The notes: generated by a model from the letters alone, not told the origin. A stretch of 11,762 nt of DNA from CAJBIL01 sp049295655 (GCA_049295655.1 JBAQRB010000017.1:1-11762), one strand, 5' to 3'. Shown: positions 1 through 8,446, numbered from the stretch's first letter. Numbers and translations are program-made.

Positions 1-2078
1 TGGCCATGGCTACGGGCACCGGCAAGACTAAAACCTGCATCGCACTCATCTACCGCTTGCTCAAAGCCAAACGCTTTCGGCGCATCCTGTTTCTGGTCGA
101 TCGTTCGGCCCTCGGCGAACAGGCGGCCAACGCGTTCAAAGACACGCGAATGGAAAAGCTGCAGACCTTCGCCGACATCTTCGGCATCAAGGAACTGGAG
201 CATCCGCAACCGGACGGCGACACCGCCGTGCATATCGCCACCATACAGGGCATGGTTCAGCGTGTGCTCTACACGGCCGAAGACGCCGCGCCGCCACCGA
301 TCGACCAATACGATTGCATCGTTGTGGATGAGTGCCATCGCGGCTATCTGCTTGATCGTGAGCTGTCGGAGACCGAGCTGAGTTTCCGGGGCTACGACGA
401 CTACATTTCCAAGTACCGACGCATTCTCGACTACTTTGACGCGGTCAAGGTCGGCCTCACCGCCACACCGGCACTGCACACCACGCAAATTTTCGGCGCA
501 CCAGCGTTCACCTACGGCTACCGCGAAGCCGTGATCGACGGCTACCTGGTGGACTACGAACCGCCGGTGCAAATCCATACCGAGCTGTCCACCCACGGCA
601 TGACTTGGCGGGTCGGCGAGCCGGTCAAGGTTTATGACACTGGTCGCCAACAGATCGAGCTCTTCAAGGCGCCCGACGAAATCAAACTCAAGGTCGAGGA
701 CTTCAACCGCAAGGTCATCACCCGCGCCTTCAACGAAGTCGTCTGCGACTACCTGTCGCAGGAGCTGGACCCGGCCGCGCGTCGCAAAACGCTGATCTTC
801 TGTGTCAGTGACAGCCATGCCGACCTGGTGGTGGACCTGCTCAAGAAAGCTTTCGAGAAGCGATACGGCAGCGTCGAGGACGACGCGGTGATCAAAATCA
901 CCGGTGCCGCCGACAAGCCATTGCAGTTGATCCGGCGTTACAAAAATGAGCGCCTGCCCAACGTCGCCGTGACCGTGGACCTGCTGACCACCGGCGTGGA
1001 CGTGCCCGAGATCTGCAATCTGGTGTTCCTGCGACAGGTCAATAGCCGCATCCTGTTCGATCAGATGCTCGGCCGCGCCACGCGCCTGTGCGACTTCGAC
1101 GGCGCCGAGGACAAGGAATCCTTCCGGGTATTCGACGCCGTGCGCATTTTCGAAGCCGTCGGCGAGATGACGGCCATGCAACCGGTGGTCGTCAATCCAA
1201 AAATCGGCTTTGCCCAATTGGCCCAGGAACTCGCTACCCTCAAGGACGAGGCGGCAACCGCCCTGGCGCGCGACCAGTTTCTCGCCAAGCTGCAACGCAA
1301 GAAGCGCCACCTTTCGGAACCGGATCGTGAGGCTTTCGAAGCCAAGGCCGGCATGGCGCCAAACGACTTTATCCAGACGCTGAAAACCATGCCGCTTGCC
1401 GACGTGGCCAACTGGTTTATGCAGAACCCCGGGCTCGGCGAGCTGCTTGACCGCCAATCCGGCGGCACGCCCCACACCCTGTATGTTTCCGACCACCCGG
1501 ACCGCTTCGAGCGCGCCGAGCGCGGTTACGGCAAGGCGCACAAGCCGGAAGACTATCTGCGTGAGTTTGGCGACTACCTCAAGAGCCACGGCAACGACAT
1601 CCCGGCCTTGCTGACCGTACTCACCCGCCCGCGCGACCTGACCCGTGCCCAGTTGCGTGAGCTGGTGCTGGCCCTCGACGCCGCCGGGTTCACGGAAACC
1701 AGCCTCGCCACCGCCTGGCGCGAACTCACCAATCAGGACATCGCCGCCCGCATCGTCGGCTACATCCGCCAGGCCGCCATTGGCGATCCCTTGCTGCCCT
1801 ACGGCGAGCGCGTGGACCATGCCTTGCAACACCTCCTGGCTCACCCACCCGCCAGCACGGCGTGGACCACGCCACAGCGGGATTGGCTGAAACGCATCGC
1901 CGCCCAGACCAAGGCCAACGTCCTGGTGGACCGCGCGGCACTCGACGACCCCGACCTCATTTTCAAACGCGAAGGTGGCGGCTTCAACCGCCTCGACAAG
2001 ATATTCAACGGCCAACTCCAGCCCGTGCTGGCGGCCTTCAACGATGCGCTCTGGGCGACCGTTCAGCAGTCCGCCTGA
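1..2078 (+). CDS. hsdR: Type I restriction enzyme R subunit (HsdR), 5'-truncated by the window edge
   Basis: ATP-dependent DNA translocase and restriction subunit of a Type I RM complex. About 690 residues are visible. The frame is open to the left edge and reads LAM before ATGTGKT, so the ATG at position 6 is an internal methionine and not the start. Helicase motifs, numbered from that methionine, appear in order: Walker A ATGTGKT (2-8), DECHRG box (108-113), LTATP (151-155), TTGVDVP (328-334) and QMLGRATRLC (353-362). The remaining ~300 residues match the character of the EcoEI-type HsdR C-terminal domain, which contacts the methylase core; the end (KREGGGFNRLDKIFNGQL) is typical. The N-terminal PD-(D/E)XK nuclease domain expected in this family would lie to the left, outside the window, so its presence cannot be judged. 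The reading frame is intact to TGA at 2076-2078, 33 bases before hsdM. Very sure of the family; the EcoEI (Type IB-like) subtype is from recall of the family. Confidence 0.96.
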   Translation, partial: AMATGTGKTKTCIALIYRLLKAKRFRRILFLVDRSALGEQAANAFKDTRMEKLQTFADIFGIKELEHPQPDGDTAVHIATIQGMVQRVLYTAEDAAPPPIDQYDCIVVDECHRGYLLDRELSETELSFRGYDDYISKYRRILDYFDAVKVGLTATPALHTTQIFGAPAFTYGYREAVIDGYLVDYEPPVQIHTELSTHGMTWRVGEPVKVYDTGRQQIELFKAPDEIKLKVEDFNRKVITRAFNEVVCDYLSQELDPAARRKTLIFCVSDSHADLVVDLLKKAFEKRYGSVEDDAVIKITGAADKPLQLIRRYKNERLPNVAVTVDLLTTGVDVPEICNLVFLRQVNSRILFDQMLGRATRLCDFDGAEDKESFRVFDAVRIFEAVGEMTAMQPVVVNPKIGFAQLAQELATLKDEAATALARDQFLAKLQRKKRHLSEPDREAFEAKAGMAPNDFIQTLKTMPLADVANWFMQNPGLGELLDRQSGGTPHTLYVSDHPDRFERAERGYGKAHKPEDYLREFGDYLKSHGNDIPALLTVLTRPRDLTRAQLRELVLALDAAGFTETSLATAWRELTNQDIAARIVGYIRQAAIGDPLLPYGERVDHALQHLLAHPPASTAWTTPQRDWLKRIAAQTKANVLVDRAALDDPDLIFKREGGGFNRLDKIFNGQLQPVLAAFNDALWATVQQSA

Positions 2079-2111
2079 GCCGATACACGCATCGCAACCT
2101 AGAAACTCCCA

Positions 2112-4622
2112 ATGACTCCGCTCAAACCCGCCACCTCCGACATCGTCGCCAAGCTCTGGAACCTCTGCAATGTACTGCGCGACGATGGCGTCACCTACCA
2201 CCAATACGTCAGCGAACTCACCTACCTGCTGTTCCTCAAGATGATGCAGGAGACCAGCCAGGAAGACAGGCTCATTGTCCACGTGCCTGCCAAGGACGAC
2301 CAGCCGGCGCACGACAAACGCGGTACCACGTGGGCCGACCTGGTGAAGGCATCCGCCCCCGACCGCCTGGAAAGCTACGAAGACCTGCTGCGGGAATACG
2401 GCCGCCACGGCAAGGGCATCATCCAGCATATCTACGCCAACGCCGGCACCATCATCACCAAGCCGGCCACACTCTCGAAGCTCGTCACCGAAATCGACAA
2501 GCTCAACTGGTACAGCGTCCAGCGCGAAGACCTGGGTGACCTCTACGAAGGCCTGCTCGAGCGCAACGCCTCGGAAAAGAAAAGCGGCGCCGGCCAATAC
2601 TTCACCCCGCGCGAACTGATCGACAGCATCGTCAGCGTCATGCGCCCCCAGCTCGACGACGTGATCCAGGACCCGGCCGCCGGTACCGGCGGCTTCCTGA
2701 TCTCCGCCAACCACTACCTGCGCGAACACAACGACATTGACGCCCTGACCGAAGCTCAGCAGCGCCGCTACCGCAACGCCACCTTCCACGGCATGGAACT
2801 GGTGCAGGACACCCACCGCCTGGCGTTGATGAACCTGCTGCTGCACGGCATCGAAGGCGGCATCCTGTTCGGCGACACCCTGGGCGAAGAAGGCTGCCGG
2901 TTGACGCCCGCCACCCTCATGCTCTCCAACCCGCCTTTCGGTACCAAGAAGGGCGGCGGGCTACCGACCCGTTCCGATTTCAGCTACCCCACCACCAACA
3001 AGCAATTCTGCTTTCTGCAACACATCTATCGTGGCCTCAAGTCCGGCGGCCGGGCCGCCGTGGTGCTGCCCGACAACGTGCTGTTCGAGAGCAACATCGG
3101 CACCGACATCCGCCGCGACCTGATGGACAAGTGCAACCTGCACACCATCCTGCGCCTGCCCACCGGCATCTTCTACGCCCAGGGCGTCAAGACCAACGTG
3201 CTGTTCTTCACCCGCGGCAAGACCGACAAGGGCAACACCCAGGAAACCTGGATCTACGACATGCGCGCCAACATGCCCCAGTTCGGCAAGCGCACCCCCT
3301 TCAGCCGTGATTACTTCCGCACTTCGGCCGATGCACCCGCAGACAACCCGCGCGACAAGTTCGAAGACGTCTTCGGTGATGACCCCAAGGGCGGCCCCGC
3401 TGCGCTGGACCGCCGCGTGGATAGCGGCGAGATTGGCCGTTGGCGCAAGTTCAGCCGTGAACAGATCGCCGCCCGCGGCGACAACCTGGACATCAGCTGG
3501 CTGAAAGACGACAACGCCGAATCCGCCGAAGCTCAGCTCGACGAACCTGCGCTGGTCGCCCGTCTGGCCCTGCGCGAGATGAATGCCGCCGTGCTCGAGC
3601 TGCGCGACCTGATCGCTGCCAGCCGGCAGCGTCTGGCTGGCGCGGTCAATGCCGAACTCACCCGCCTGTATTGGAGCCTAGGCCAGCGTCTGGCGACCGA
3701 GGTGCTGGGCGGCGAGCGGGCACGGTATGGCGCCCAGTTGATGGATCGTCTCGGCGAACGCCTGGCGCAGGAATTCGGCCGTGGCTTCGAGGCCAAGAAC
3801 CTGCGCCGCATGGTGCAGTTCGCCCAGGCGTTTGCAGATGGGGCAATTGTCGCGACGCTGTCACGACAATTGAGCTGGAGCCATGTCGTCGTCCTGCTGC
3901 CGCTCAAATCGGCAGAGGCCCGGCAGCACTATGCCGATCAGGCCGCGCAGGAACGCTGGAGCGTGCGCGAACTGCGCGGCCAGATCGAACGCAAGGCCTT
4001 CGAGCGCCGTGTCATCGCCAGCGCCCAGGCACCTGAAATGAGCACCCTGGCCATAGCCGCCACAGCACCCAGCGCCGGCAACCCACCCGCCCTGGTGTTC
4101 AAGGATCCCTATTTCCTGGACTTTCTCGGCCTGCGCCAGGGCCACGACGAGGCCGACTTGGAAGCGGCCATCCTGCGCCAGCTCGAAGCCTTCATCCTTG
4201 AACTGGGCCGCGGCTTCGCCTTCGTCGAGCGGCAAAAGCGCATGGTCATCGACGGCGAGGATTTCTACCTCGACCTGCTCTTCTTCCACCGCCGCCTGCG
4301 CCGACTGGTCGCCATCGAACTCAAACTCGGCCGCTTCAAGGCCGCCCACAAGGGCCAGATTGAGCTCTACCTCAAGTGGCTGGACAAGCACGAGCGCCAG
4401 CCCGGCGAAGAAGCCCCCATCGGCCTGATCCTGTGCGCCGAATCCAGCCGTGAACAGGTGGAACTACTGCAAATGCACAAGGACGGCATCACCGTCGCCG
4501 AATACTGGACCGAACTGCCGCCCAAGGCGGAGTTGGAGCAGAGGCTGCACGAGGCGCTGCTGGAGGCGCGCGAGCGGCTGGCACGGCGGGGCGTGTTGTT
4601 GGTGGGAGGCGAGGATGAGTAA
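2112..4622 (+). CDS. hsdM: HsdM N6-adenine methyltransferase fused to a DUF1016/YhcG-family PD-(D/E)XK nuclease
   Basis: An 836-residue fusion. Residues 1-~490 are a full HsdM: N-terminal helical domain (VAKLWNLCNVLRDDGV, then SELTYLLFLKMM), GQYFTPRELI (161-170), SAM-binding motif DPAAGTGGF (187-195) and catalytic NPPF (273-276). It methylates adenine in the site chosen by HsdS. HsdM proteins usually end near 480-520 residues. Here the last helix runs straight into a DUF1016 N-terminal domain (~498-635: AVNAELTRLYWSLGQ, then GFEAKNLRRMVQFAQAF) and the YhcG nuclease domain (~660-825). Likely active-site residues are D721, E736 and K738 (D-x14-ExK) with Q749 in KGQIELYLKWLD. Stand-alone YhcG proteins are about 340-375 residues, so the added part is a complete protein and not a fragment. 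No strong Shine-Dalgarno precedes the ATG. The gene follows hsdR by 33 bases and overlaps hsdS by 8. Both halves are recognised with high confidence; what the nuclease half does in the complex is unknown. Confidence 0.95.
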   Translation: MTPLKPATSDIVAKLWNLCNVLRDDGVTYHQYVSELTYLLFLKMMQETSQEDRLIVHVPAKDDQPAHDKRGTTWADLVKASAPDRLESYEDLLREYGRHGKGIIQHIYANAGTIITKPATLSKLVTEIDKLNWYSVQREDLGDLYEGLLERNASEKKSGAGQYFTPRELIDSIVSVMRPQLDDVIQDPAAGTGGFLISANHYLREHNDIDALTEAQQRRYRNATFHGMELVQDTHRLALMNLLLHGIEGGILFGDTLGEEGCRLTPATLMLSNPPFGTKKGGGLPTRSDFSYPTTNKQFCFLQHIYRGLKSGGRAAVVLPDNVLFESNIGTDIRRDLMDKCNLHTILRLPTGIFYAQGVKTNVLFFTRGKTDKGNTQETWIYDMRANMPQFGKRTPFSRDYFRTSADAPADNPRDKFEDVFGDDPKGGPAALDRRVDSGEIGRWRKFSREQIAARGDNLDISWLKDDNAESAEAQLDEPALVARLALREMNAAVLELRDLIAASRQRLAGAVNAELTRLYWSLGQRLATEVLGGERARYGAQLMDRLGERLAQEFGRGFEAKNLRRMVQFAQAFADGAIVATLSRQLSWSHVVVLLPLKSAEARQHYADQAAQERWSVRELRGQIERKAFERRVIASAQAPEMSTLAIAATAPSAGNPPALVFKDPYFLDFLGLRQGHDEADLEAAILRQLEAFILELGRGFAFVERQKRMVIDGEDFYLDLLFFHRRLRRLVAIELKLGRFKAAHKGQIELYLKWLDKHERQPGEEAPIGLILCAESSREQVELLQMHKDGITVAEYWTELPPKAELEQRLHEALLEARERLARRGVLLVGGEDE
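4604..4609 (+). promoter_or_regulatory. Ribosome binding site for hsdS
   Basis: GGGAGG lies five bases before the ATG at 4615, inside the end of hsdM. It decides the hsdS start: the frame stays open further upstream, but those codons only overlap hsdM out of frame and encode no HsdS-like sequence. Confidence 0.7.
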
Positions 4623-6492
4623 GCTACCACCGGCTTGGGAGCAAGTCCCCCTCGCTTCGATTACGAAGGAGGCCAGTCAACGCATACCGTCCGCTGACGA
4701 GCAGATTACCTACATCGACATCGGCTCGGTGGATCGAGGCTCGAAAACGATAGTGGCTCCGCAACGTCTGCTGGGTGCAGATGCGCCGAGCCGGGCGCGG
4801 AAACAGGTCCGGTCTGGCGATACGCTCGTGTCGATGACGCGCCCAAACTTGAACGCCGTGGCCCTCGTACCTTCAGCGCTGGATGGCCAAATCGCTTCAA
4901 CCGGGTTTGATGTACTGCGACCGCTTGCGGGTATCGACCCGAGGTGGATTGCCTACCTCGTCAGAACCGAAGCGTTCGTCGAGGCAATGTCATCGGTTGT
5001 GCAGGGAGCCCTGTATCCGGCGGTGCGATCGAAAGACGTTCGTGCCTATCGGGTTCCACTGGCGCCATCGGCAGAGCAAACCCGCATTGCCGATCAGATC
5101 GACAAACTGCTTGCCCGCGTTCAGGCTTGCAACGACCGCACCGACACCATTCCCGCCTTGCTCAAGCGGTTTCGGCAGGCGGTGTTGAACGCTGCTCTCG
5201 CCGGGGATTTAACAGCAGAATGGCGCGATTCAAATGAGGCAGAGGATTGGTCATCTACAACGATTTTTTCAATCTGCGAACCCAATCGTGTAATTACTTA
5301 CGGCGTGATCAAACTCGGGGATGAAGTCGTTGGCGGAACACCTTGTTTGCGCACAAGCAATGTTCGATGGCTTCGATTTGAGTTGGAGGGGATGAAGCGC
5401 ATTTCACCAGACCTCTCCGCGCAATATGGGCGAACGATCTTGCTGGGTGGTGAGGTTTTGGTCAACGTGCGCGGTACCTTGGGTGGCGTCGCAGTGGCTA
5501 GCAGCGAAATGAAAGGGTGGAATGTTTCAAGAGAAGTAGCCGTTCTTCCAGTGGATCGCGCCTTGGTTAATCCGTCATACGTAGCCTTCTGGGTAGCGAG
5601 TGAGAATAGTCAAAGATGGCTTGCCAAGATGGAAAAAGGTGTCGCGTATGTAGGTATCAATATTGAAGACCTTCGAAAATTACCTATTCGCTTGCCGTCG
5701 TTGGCTGAGCAATCCGCAATAGTCGCTCAAGTTCAGTCACTGCTTTCCCTAGCCGATCGCATCGAAGCCGGCTGCACCGCCGCCCGCACCCAAGCCCGAC
5801 GCCTCACCCCGCTGGTGCTCGCCAAGGCCTTTCGTGGCGAACTGGTGCAAAAAGACCCGCAAGACGAGCCCGCCAGCGTGCTGCTACAGCGCATTGCGGC
5901 CGCACAACCCGCCAAGGTGCAAGCATCTCGCGGACAGCCTCGCAGCCAGCCCAAACGACGATCCGCAACACCTGAACTCGATCCGACCGACTGGACATCC
6001 TTGCCCAATGGCGCTTGGGTCGCGCCGGCAGACCCGGATGGCCAGGCCGCTGCGGTGTGGCTCACCGCCGTGTTGAGAGCCTGGGGCGAGTCCATGCCGG
6101 AACGAGAGGCTAGACTGGCCTCCCTGCTGTGCCAGCAGCCACGACTCTTCACCGTCGTATTGCCCGCTGCGCAAGCCGCACAGTGGTCTCGCTTGATAGG
6201 TGATGAAGCCAGGCCCCTGCCTGCGCAGGTGCTCCGCTTCCAGCCTGCCATCAACAGCCATTGGGGTCGCGCCATCAAGGGCATGAGGGCACGCGGAGAT
6301 CTGGTCGAGACCGGTCGTGATAACGACATCATCTGGACGCTTGGCCCTGACGCAGCCGGCATCGAGACAGCGGGCTGGCCCGATGGTCGAGCCGGCTTCG
6401 TCGTGGCGTATTTGCGTGCCCACGGCATTGCTTCTGTTTTGCCTTTGCTGGCGCCTTCTGCGCAGGAGTTTGTCGATGTCAGAGCAGCCTGA
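4615..6492 (+). CDS. hsdS: Type I restriction-modification specificity subunit (HsdS) with an extra C-terminal domain
   Basis: Recognises the split target sequence and positions HsdM and HsdR. The 625-residue protein starts MSKLPPAWEQVPL, a usual HsdS opening. The order is target-recognition domain 1 (about 1-150), conserved helical region 1 (PSAEQTRIADQIDKLLARV, ~151-200, ending LKRFRQAVLNAALAGDL), target-recognition domain 2 (~207-360) and conserved region 2 (PSLAEQSAIVAQVQSLL to VLAKAFRGELV, ~361-412). Ordinary HsdS proteins stop soon after, near DEPASVLLQRI plus a basic tail, at 400-450 residues. This one continues with a basic linker (~430-450) and about 170 more residues; HWGRAIKGMRARGDLVETG (549-567) followed by DIIWTLG looks like the end of a winged helix, which is a judgement by eye. 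DNA for domain 2 is much lower in GC than its flanks. The gene overlaps hsdM by 8 bases (ATGAGTAA) and the ATPase gene by 17. HsdS identity is firm; the extension is unassigned. Confidence 0.93.
   Translation: MSKLPPAWEQVPLASITKEASQRIPSADEQITYIDIGSVDRGSKTIVAPQRLLGADAPSRARKQVRSGDTLVSMTRPNLNAVALVPSALDGQIASTGFDVLRPLAGIDPRWIAYLVRTEAFVEAMSSVVQGALYPAVRSKDVRAYRVPLAPSAEQTRIADQIDKLLARVQACNDRTDTIPALLKRFRQAVLNAALAGDLTAEWRDSNEAEDWSSTTIFSICEPNRVITYGVIKLGDEVVGGTPCLRTSNVRWLRFELEGMKRISPDLSAQYGRTILLGGEVLVNVRGTLGGVAVASSEMKGWNVSREVAVLPVDRALVNPSYVAFWVASENSQRWLAKMEKGVAYVGINIEDLRKLPIRLPSLAEQSAIVAQVQSLLSLADRIEAGCTAARTQARRLTPLVLAKAFRGELVQKDPQDEPASVLLQRIAAAQPAKVQASRGQPRSQPKRRSATPELDPTDWTSLPNGAWVAPADPDGQAAAVWLTAVLRAWGESMPEREARLASLLCQQPRLFTVVLPAAQAAQWSRLIGDEARPLPAQVLRFQPAINSHWGRAIKGMRARGDLVETGRDNDIIWTLGPDAAGIETAGWPDGRAGFVVAYLRAHGIASVLPLLAPSAQEFVDVRAA
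6464..6468 (+). promoter_or_regulatory. Ribosome binding site for the SMC-like ATPase gene
   Basis: AGGAG is seven bases before the ATG at 6476 and lies within the last codons of hsdS. It fixes the ATPase start. An upstream in-frame ATG at 6317 would add 53 residues that are only hsdS read in another frame. Confidence 0.75.
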
Positions 6493-8446
6493 TCTGTTCG
6501 AGCGCGCCGCTCTGTCGGTCAAACCGCCATCCGGGGTGAACCAGCCTGTGCTGTGGGTGCGTCGGCTCACCATTTGGCGTGCGCCGGGCGACCTATTGCG
6601 AACCATTGAGCTGAGGCCTGGCTTGAACTTCGTTTGGTCACCTGACCCCGCCGATGTGCAGGGGCCAAGCGAGGCGGGTGATCTGGGCCACGGTGCAGGC
6701 AAGACCTTGTTCTGTCGCCTGCTTCGCTACTGCCTGGGCGAAGATAGGTTCGCCCCGGAAGCGCAAAGGCTGAGCATCGGCCGCGCTTTCCTCAATGGCT
6801 GGGTGTCCGCCGAGGTGATGTTGAACGGCGCCCTCTGGGGCGTGCTGCGGCCCTTGGCCGTTGGCCGGGGGCATTTCGCGGTCGAGGGCGTGCTGCCCGA
6901 ACAGCTTTTTGACCGCTTGAGCGAGCCCACTGGCATGGGGGCTTTCCTCAAAGCTATCGAGGGCCAGATCCTCACTCCCGATGTCGCCATGCTGATGCCT
7001 GTGCTGCGGCCATACGAGGCCTGGCGTGTGGCGCTGGCCTGGCTGACACGAGACCAGGAATGTCGCTTTGACCACGTGCTGGATTGGCGTTCAGCCGAAT
7101 CGGATTCCGAGTCGCCAGTGCGGGCGATGTCCAGAGGGCGTTTGCAAGACGCCATGCGGGTGCTGATCGGTGCGATCTCAACCGATGAGATCGATCTGAA
7201 TGAGACGCTATCGGCCAAGACGGAAACCCACAAAGCCCAACTCCAGGATGTGGCGCGTAGACAGTGGTTATGCGAAAGATCCCGGTACATCATCATCCAG
7301 GCGCTGGGCCTGAAGTCCGAAGAGGTGCCCGAGGGGAAGCTCGGCATTGAATCGCTTCAACAAGCAGCGCGTCGGCACCTGTCCAAGGTGAGCCAGACCC
7401 CGGCTGTGGATGTGTCGAACCTAGGCGACCTGCGGCAGCGTTACCGCGATGCCGAAAAGCAAGTGTCTGAGTTGACCAACAAGCTGGCCGGTTTGGCGGG
7501 CAGCTTGCAGCCCCACCAGGAGTTGTTGCGTCAATATCGCTCGGAGTTGCCTTTCAGCTCGGTTCAGGTCCGCGACGCCGAAGTCCCCCTTTGCCGGACT
7601 TGCGAGGTGCCTATTGACCGAGCCCTGGCTGAGGGATGCAAGCTGTCCCACAAGCTGCCAGATCTGGCTAAGTTGAAACAGCAGCATGAGGCATTGACTC
7701 AGACGATCGGCAAGCAGCAAGCCGTGGTGGAGGACGTGCAATCGGCCATCGCAAATCTGCATCAGCAGTTGCCGCCCGTGCGGGTCGCACGGGACGCCAT
7801 CAGGCAGGCCTTGAGCAGGGCCGAAGAATTGAACGAACAGCGTTCGTCCACTTGGTTCAAGTCCCGCAGAATCCTTGATGACATCAAGCGCCTGGGCAGC
7901 GATTGGGACGAATGGGAACTGGCGCAAAGGCAGGTCTCCAAGACAGCCATGCAGATTGAAGCTGATCGTGAGCGCTTGACTGCTTTCCGTGATCGTCAAG
8001 CCATCGTCTTTGATCGGTTGTCGGCGCACTTCGACGCGATCATCCGTGTCACCGTAGGGCCCACTGCATCTGGCCGGGTCACCCTGGACGGTAACGGGGT
8101 GCGGCTGGTGGTTCAGCTGGGAGGCGAGCGATCCACTGCGGCCATCGAGTCATTGAAGATCATTGCATTTGATCTGGCTGTCATGTGCATGAGCATCGAA
8201 GGGGGAACGCACCTTCCAGCGCTTTTGGTGCATAACAGTCCACGTGAAGCTGACTTGGGCCTGAGCGTGTATCACCGACTTTTCAGTATGGTGGCAGTGC
8301 TGGAAGGACCAGATAGTTCGGCCTTCCAGTACATCGTGACCACGACCACACAACCACCTCCAGCATTTCAGCAGAAGCCTTGGCTGCGACTGGAATTGCA
8401 TGGGGCACCGGCCACCGAACGTTTGTTGAGATGTGATCTGCCATGA
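6476..8446 (+). CDS. SMC/Rad50-like (DUF2326-like) ATPase with central CxxC, linked to the Type I RM operon
   Basis: A 656-residue soluble protein with a split ABC-type ATPase head. The N-terminal half has a P-loop GHGAGKT (71-77) followed by LFCRLLRYCLGED; the glycine that normally opens the loop is L70. Helical, coiled-coil-like stretches (~310-355 and ~392-435) flank CRTC (C373, C376) with C388 and H392 nearby, in the middle of the chain, as in the zinc hook of Rad50. The C-terminal half has LGGE (548-551), in the place of the ABC signature, then SLKIIAFDLAVM (559-570) and LPALLVHNSPREADLG (580-595), the probable Walker B and D-loop region. This end resembles DUF2326 ATPases, where I recall an HDS motif; here it reads HNS. 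No effector domain follows the head. Start chosen from the ribosome binding site at 6464-6468. It overlaps hsdS by 17 bases and the nuclease gene by 4, so co-translation is likely. RloC and PrrC are precedents for ATPases within hsd loci, but this protein lacks their anticodon nuclease part. The family call is moderate; the role is inferred. Confidence 0.8.
   Translation: MSEQPDLFERAALSVKPPSGVNQPVLWVRRLTIWRAPGDLLRTIELRPGLNFVWSPDPADVQGPSEAGDLGHGAGKTLFCRLLRYCLGEDRFAPEAQRLSIGRAFLNGWVSAEVMLNGALWGVLRPLAVGRGHFAVEGVLPEQLFDRLSEPTGMGAFLKAIEGQILTPDVAMLMPVLRPYEAWRVALAWLTRDQECRFDHVLDWRSAESDSESPVRAMSRGRLQDAMRVLIGAISTDEIDLNETLSAKTETHKAQLQDVARRQWLCERSRYIIIQALGLKSEEVPEGKLGIESLQQAARRHLSKVSQTPAVDVSNLGDLRQRYRDAEKQVSELTNKLAGLAGSLQPHQELLRQYRSELPFSSVQVRDAEVPLCRTCEVPIDRALAEGCKLSHKLPDLAKLKQQHEALTQTIGKQQAVVEDVQSAIANLHQQLPPVRVARDAIRQALSRAEELNEQRSSTWFKSRRILDDIKRLGSDWDEWELAQRQVSKTAMQIEADRERLTAFRDRQAIVFDRLSAHFDAIIRVTVGPTASGRVTLDGNGVRLVVQLGGERSTAAIESLKIIAFDLAVMCMSIEGGTHLPALLVHNSPREADLGLSVYHRLFSMVAVLEGPDSSAFQYIVTTTTQPPPAFQQKPWLRLELHGAPATERLLRCDLP

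Noticed and set aside
2079..2111. Separate promoter for hsdM in the gap after hsdR
   Set aside because: 33 bases with no recognisable -35/-10 pair; hsdR and hsdM more likely share a transcript.
4450..4614. Upstream in-frame extension of hsdS
   Set aside because: It overlaps the end of hsdM out of frame, is rich in Arg/Trp/Cys, and GGGAGG plus ATG at 4615 gives a normal HsdS start.
5264..5269. Run of six T in hsdS as a phase-variation tract
   Set aside because: Too short for a convincing slippery tract, and it lies in the generally AT-richer target-recognition domain.
6317..6475. Upstream extension of the ATPase with a hydrophobic stretch resembling a signal or membrane segment
   Set aside because: It is hsdS coding DNA read in another frame; the AGGAG before 6476 fixes the true start.
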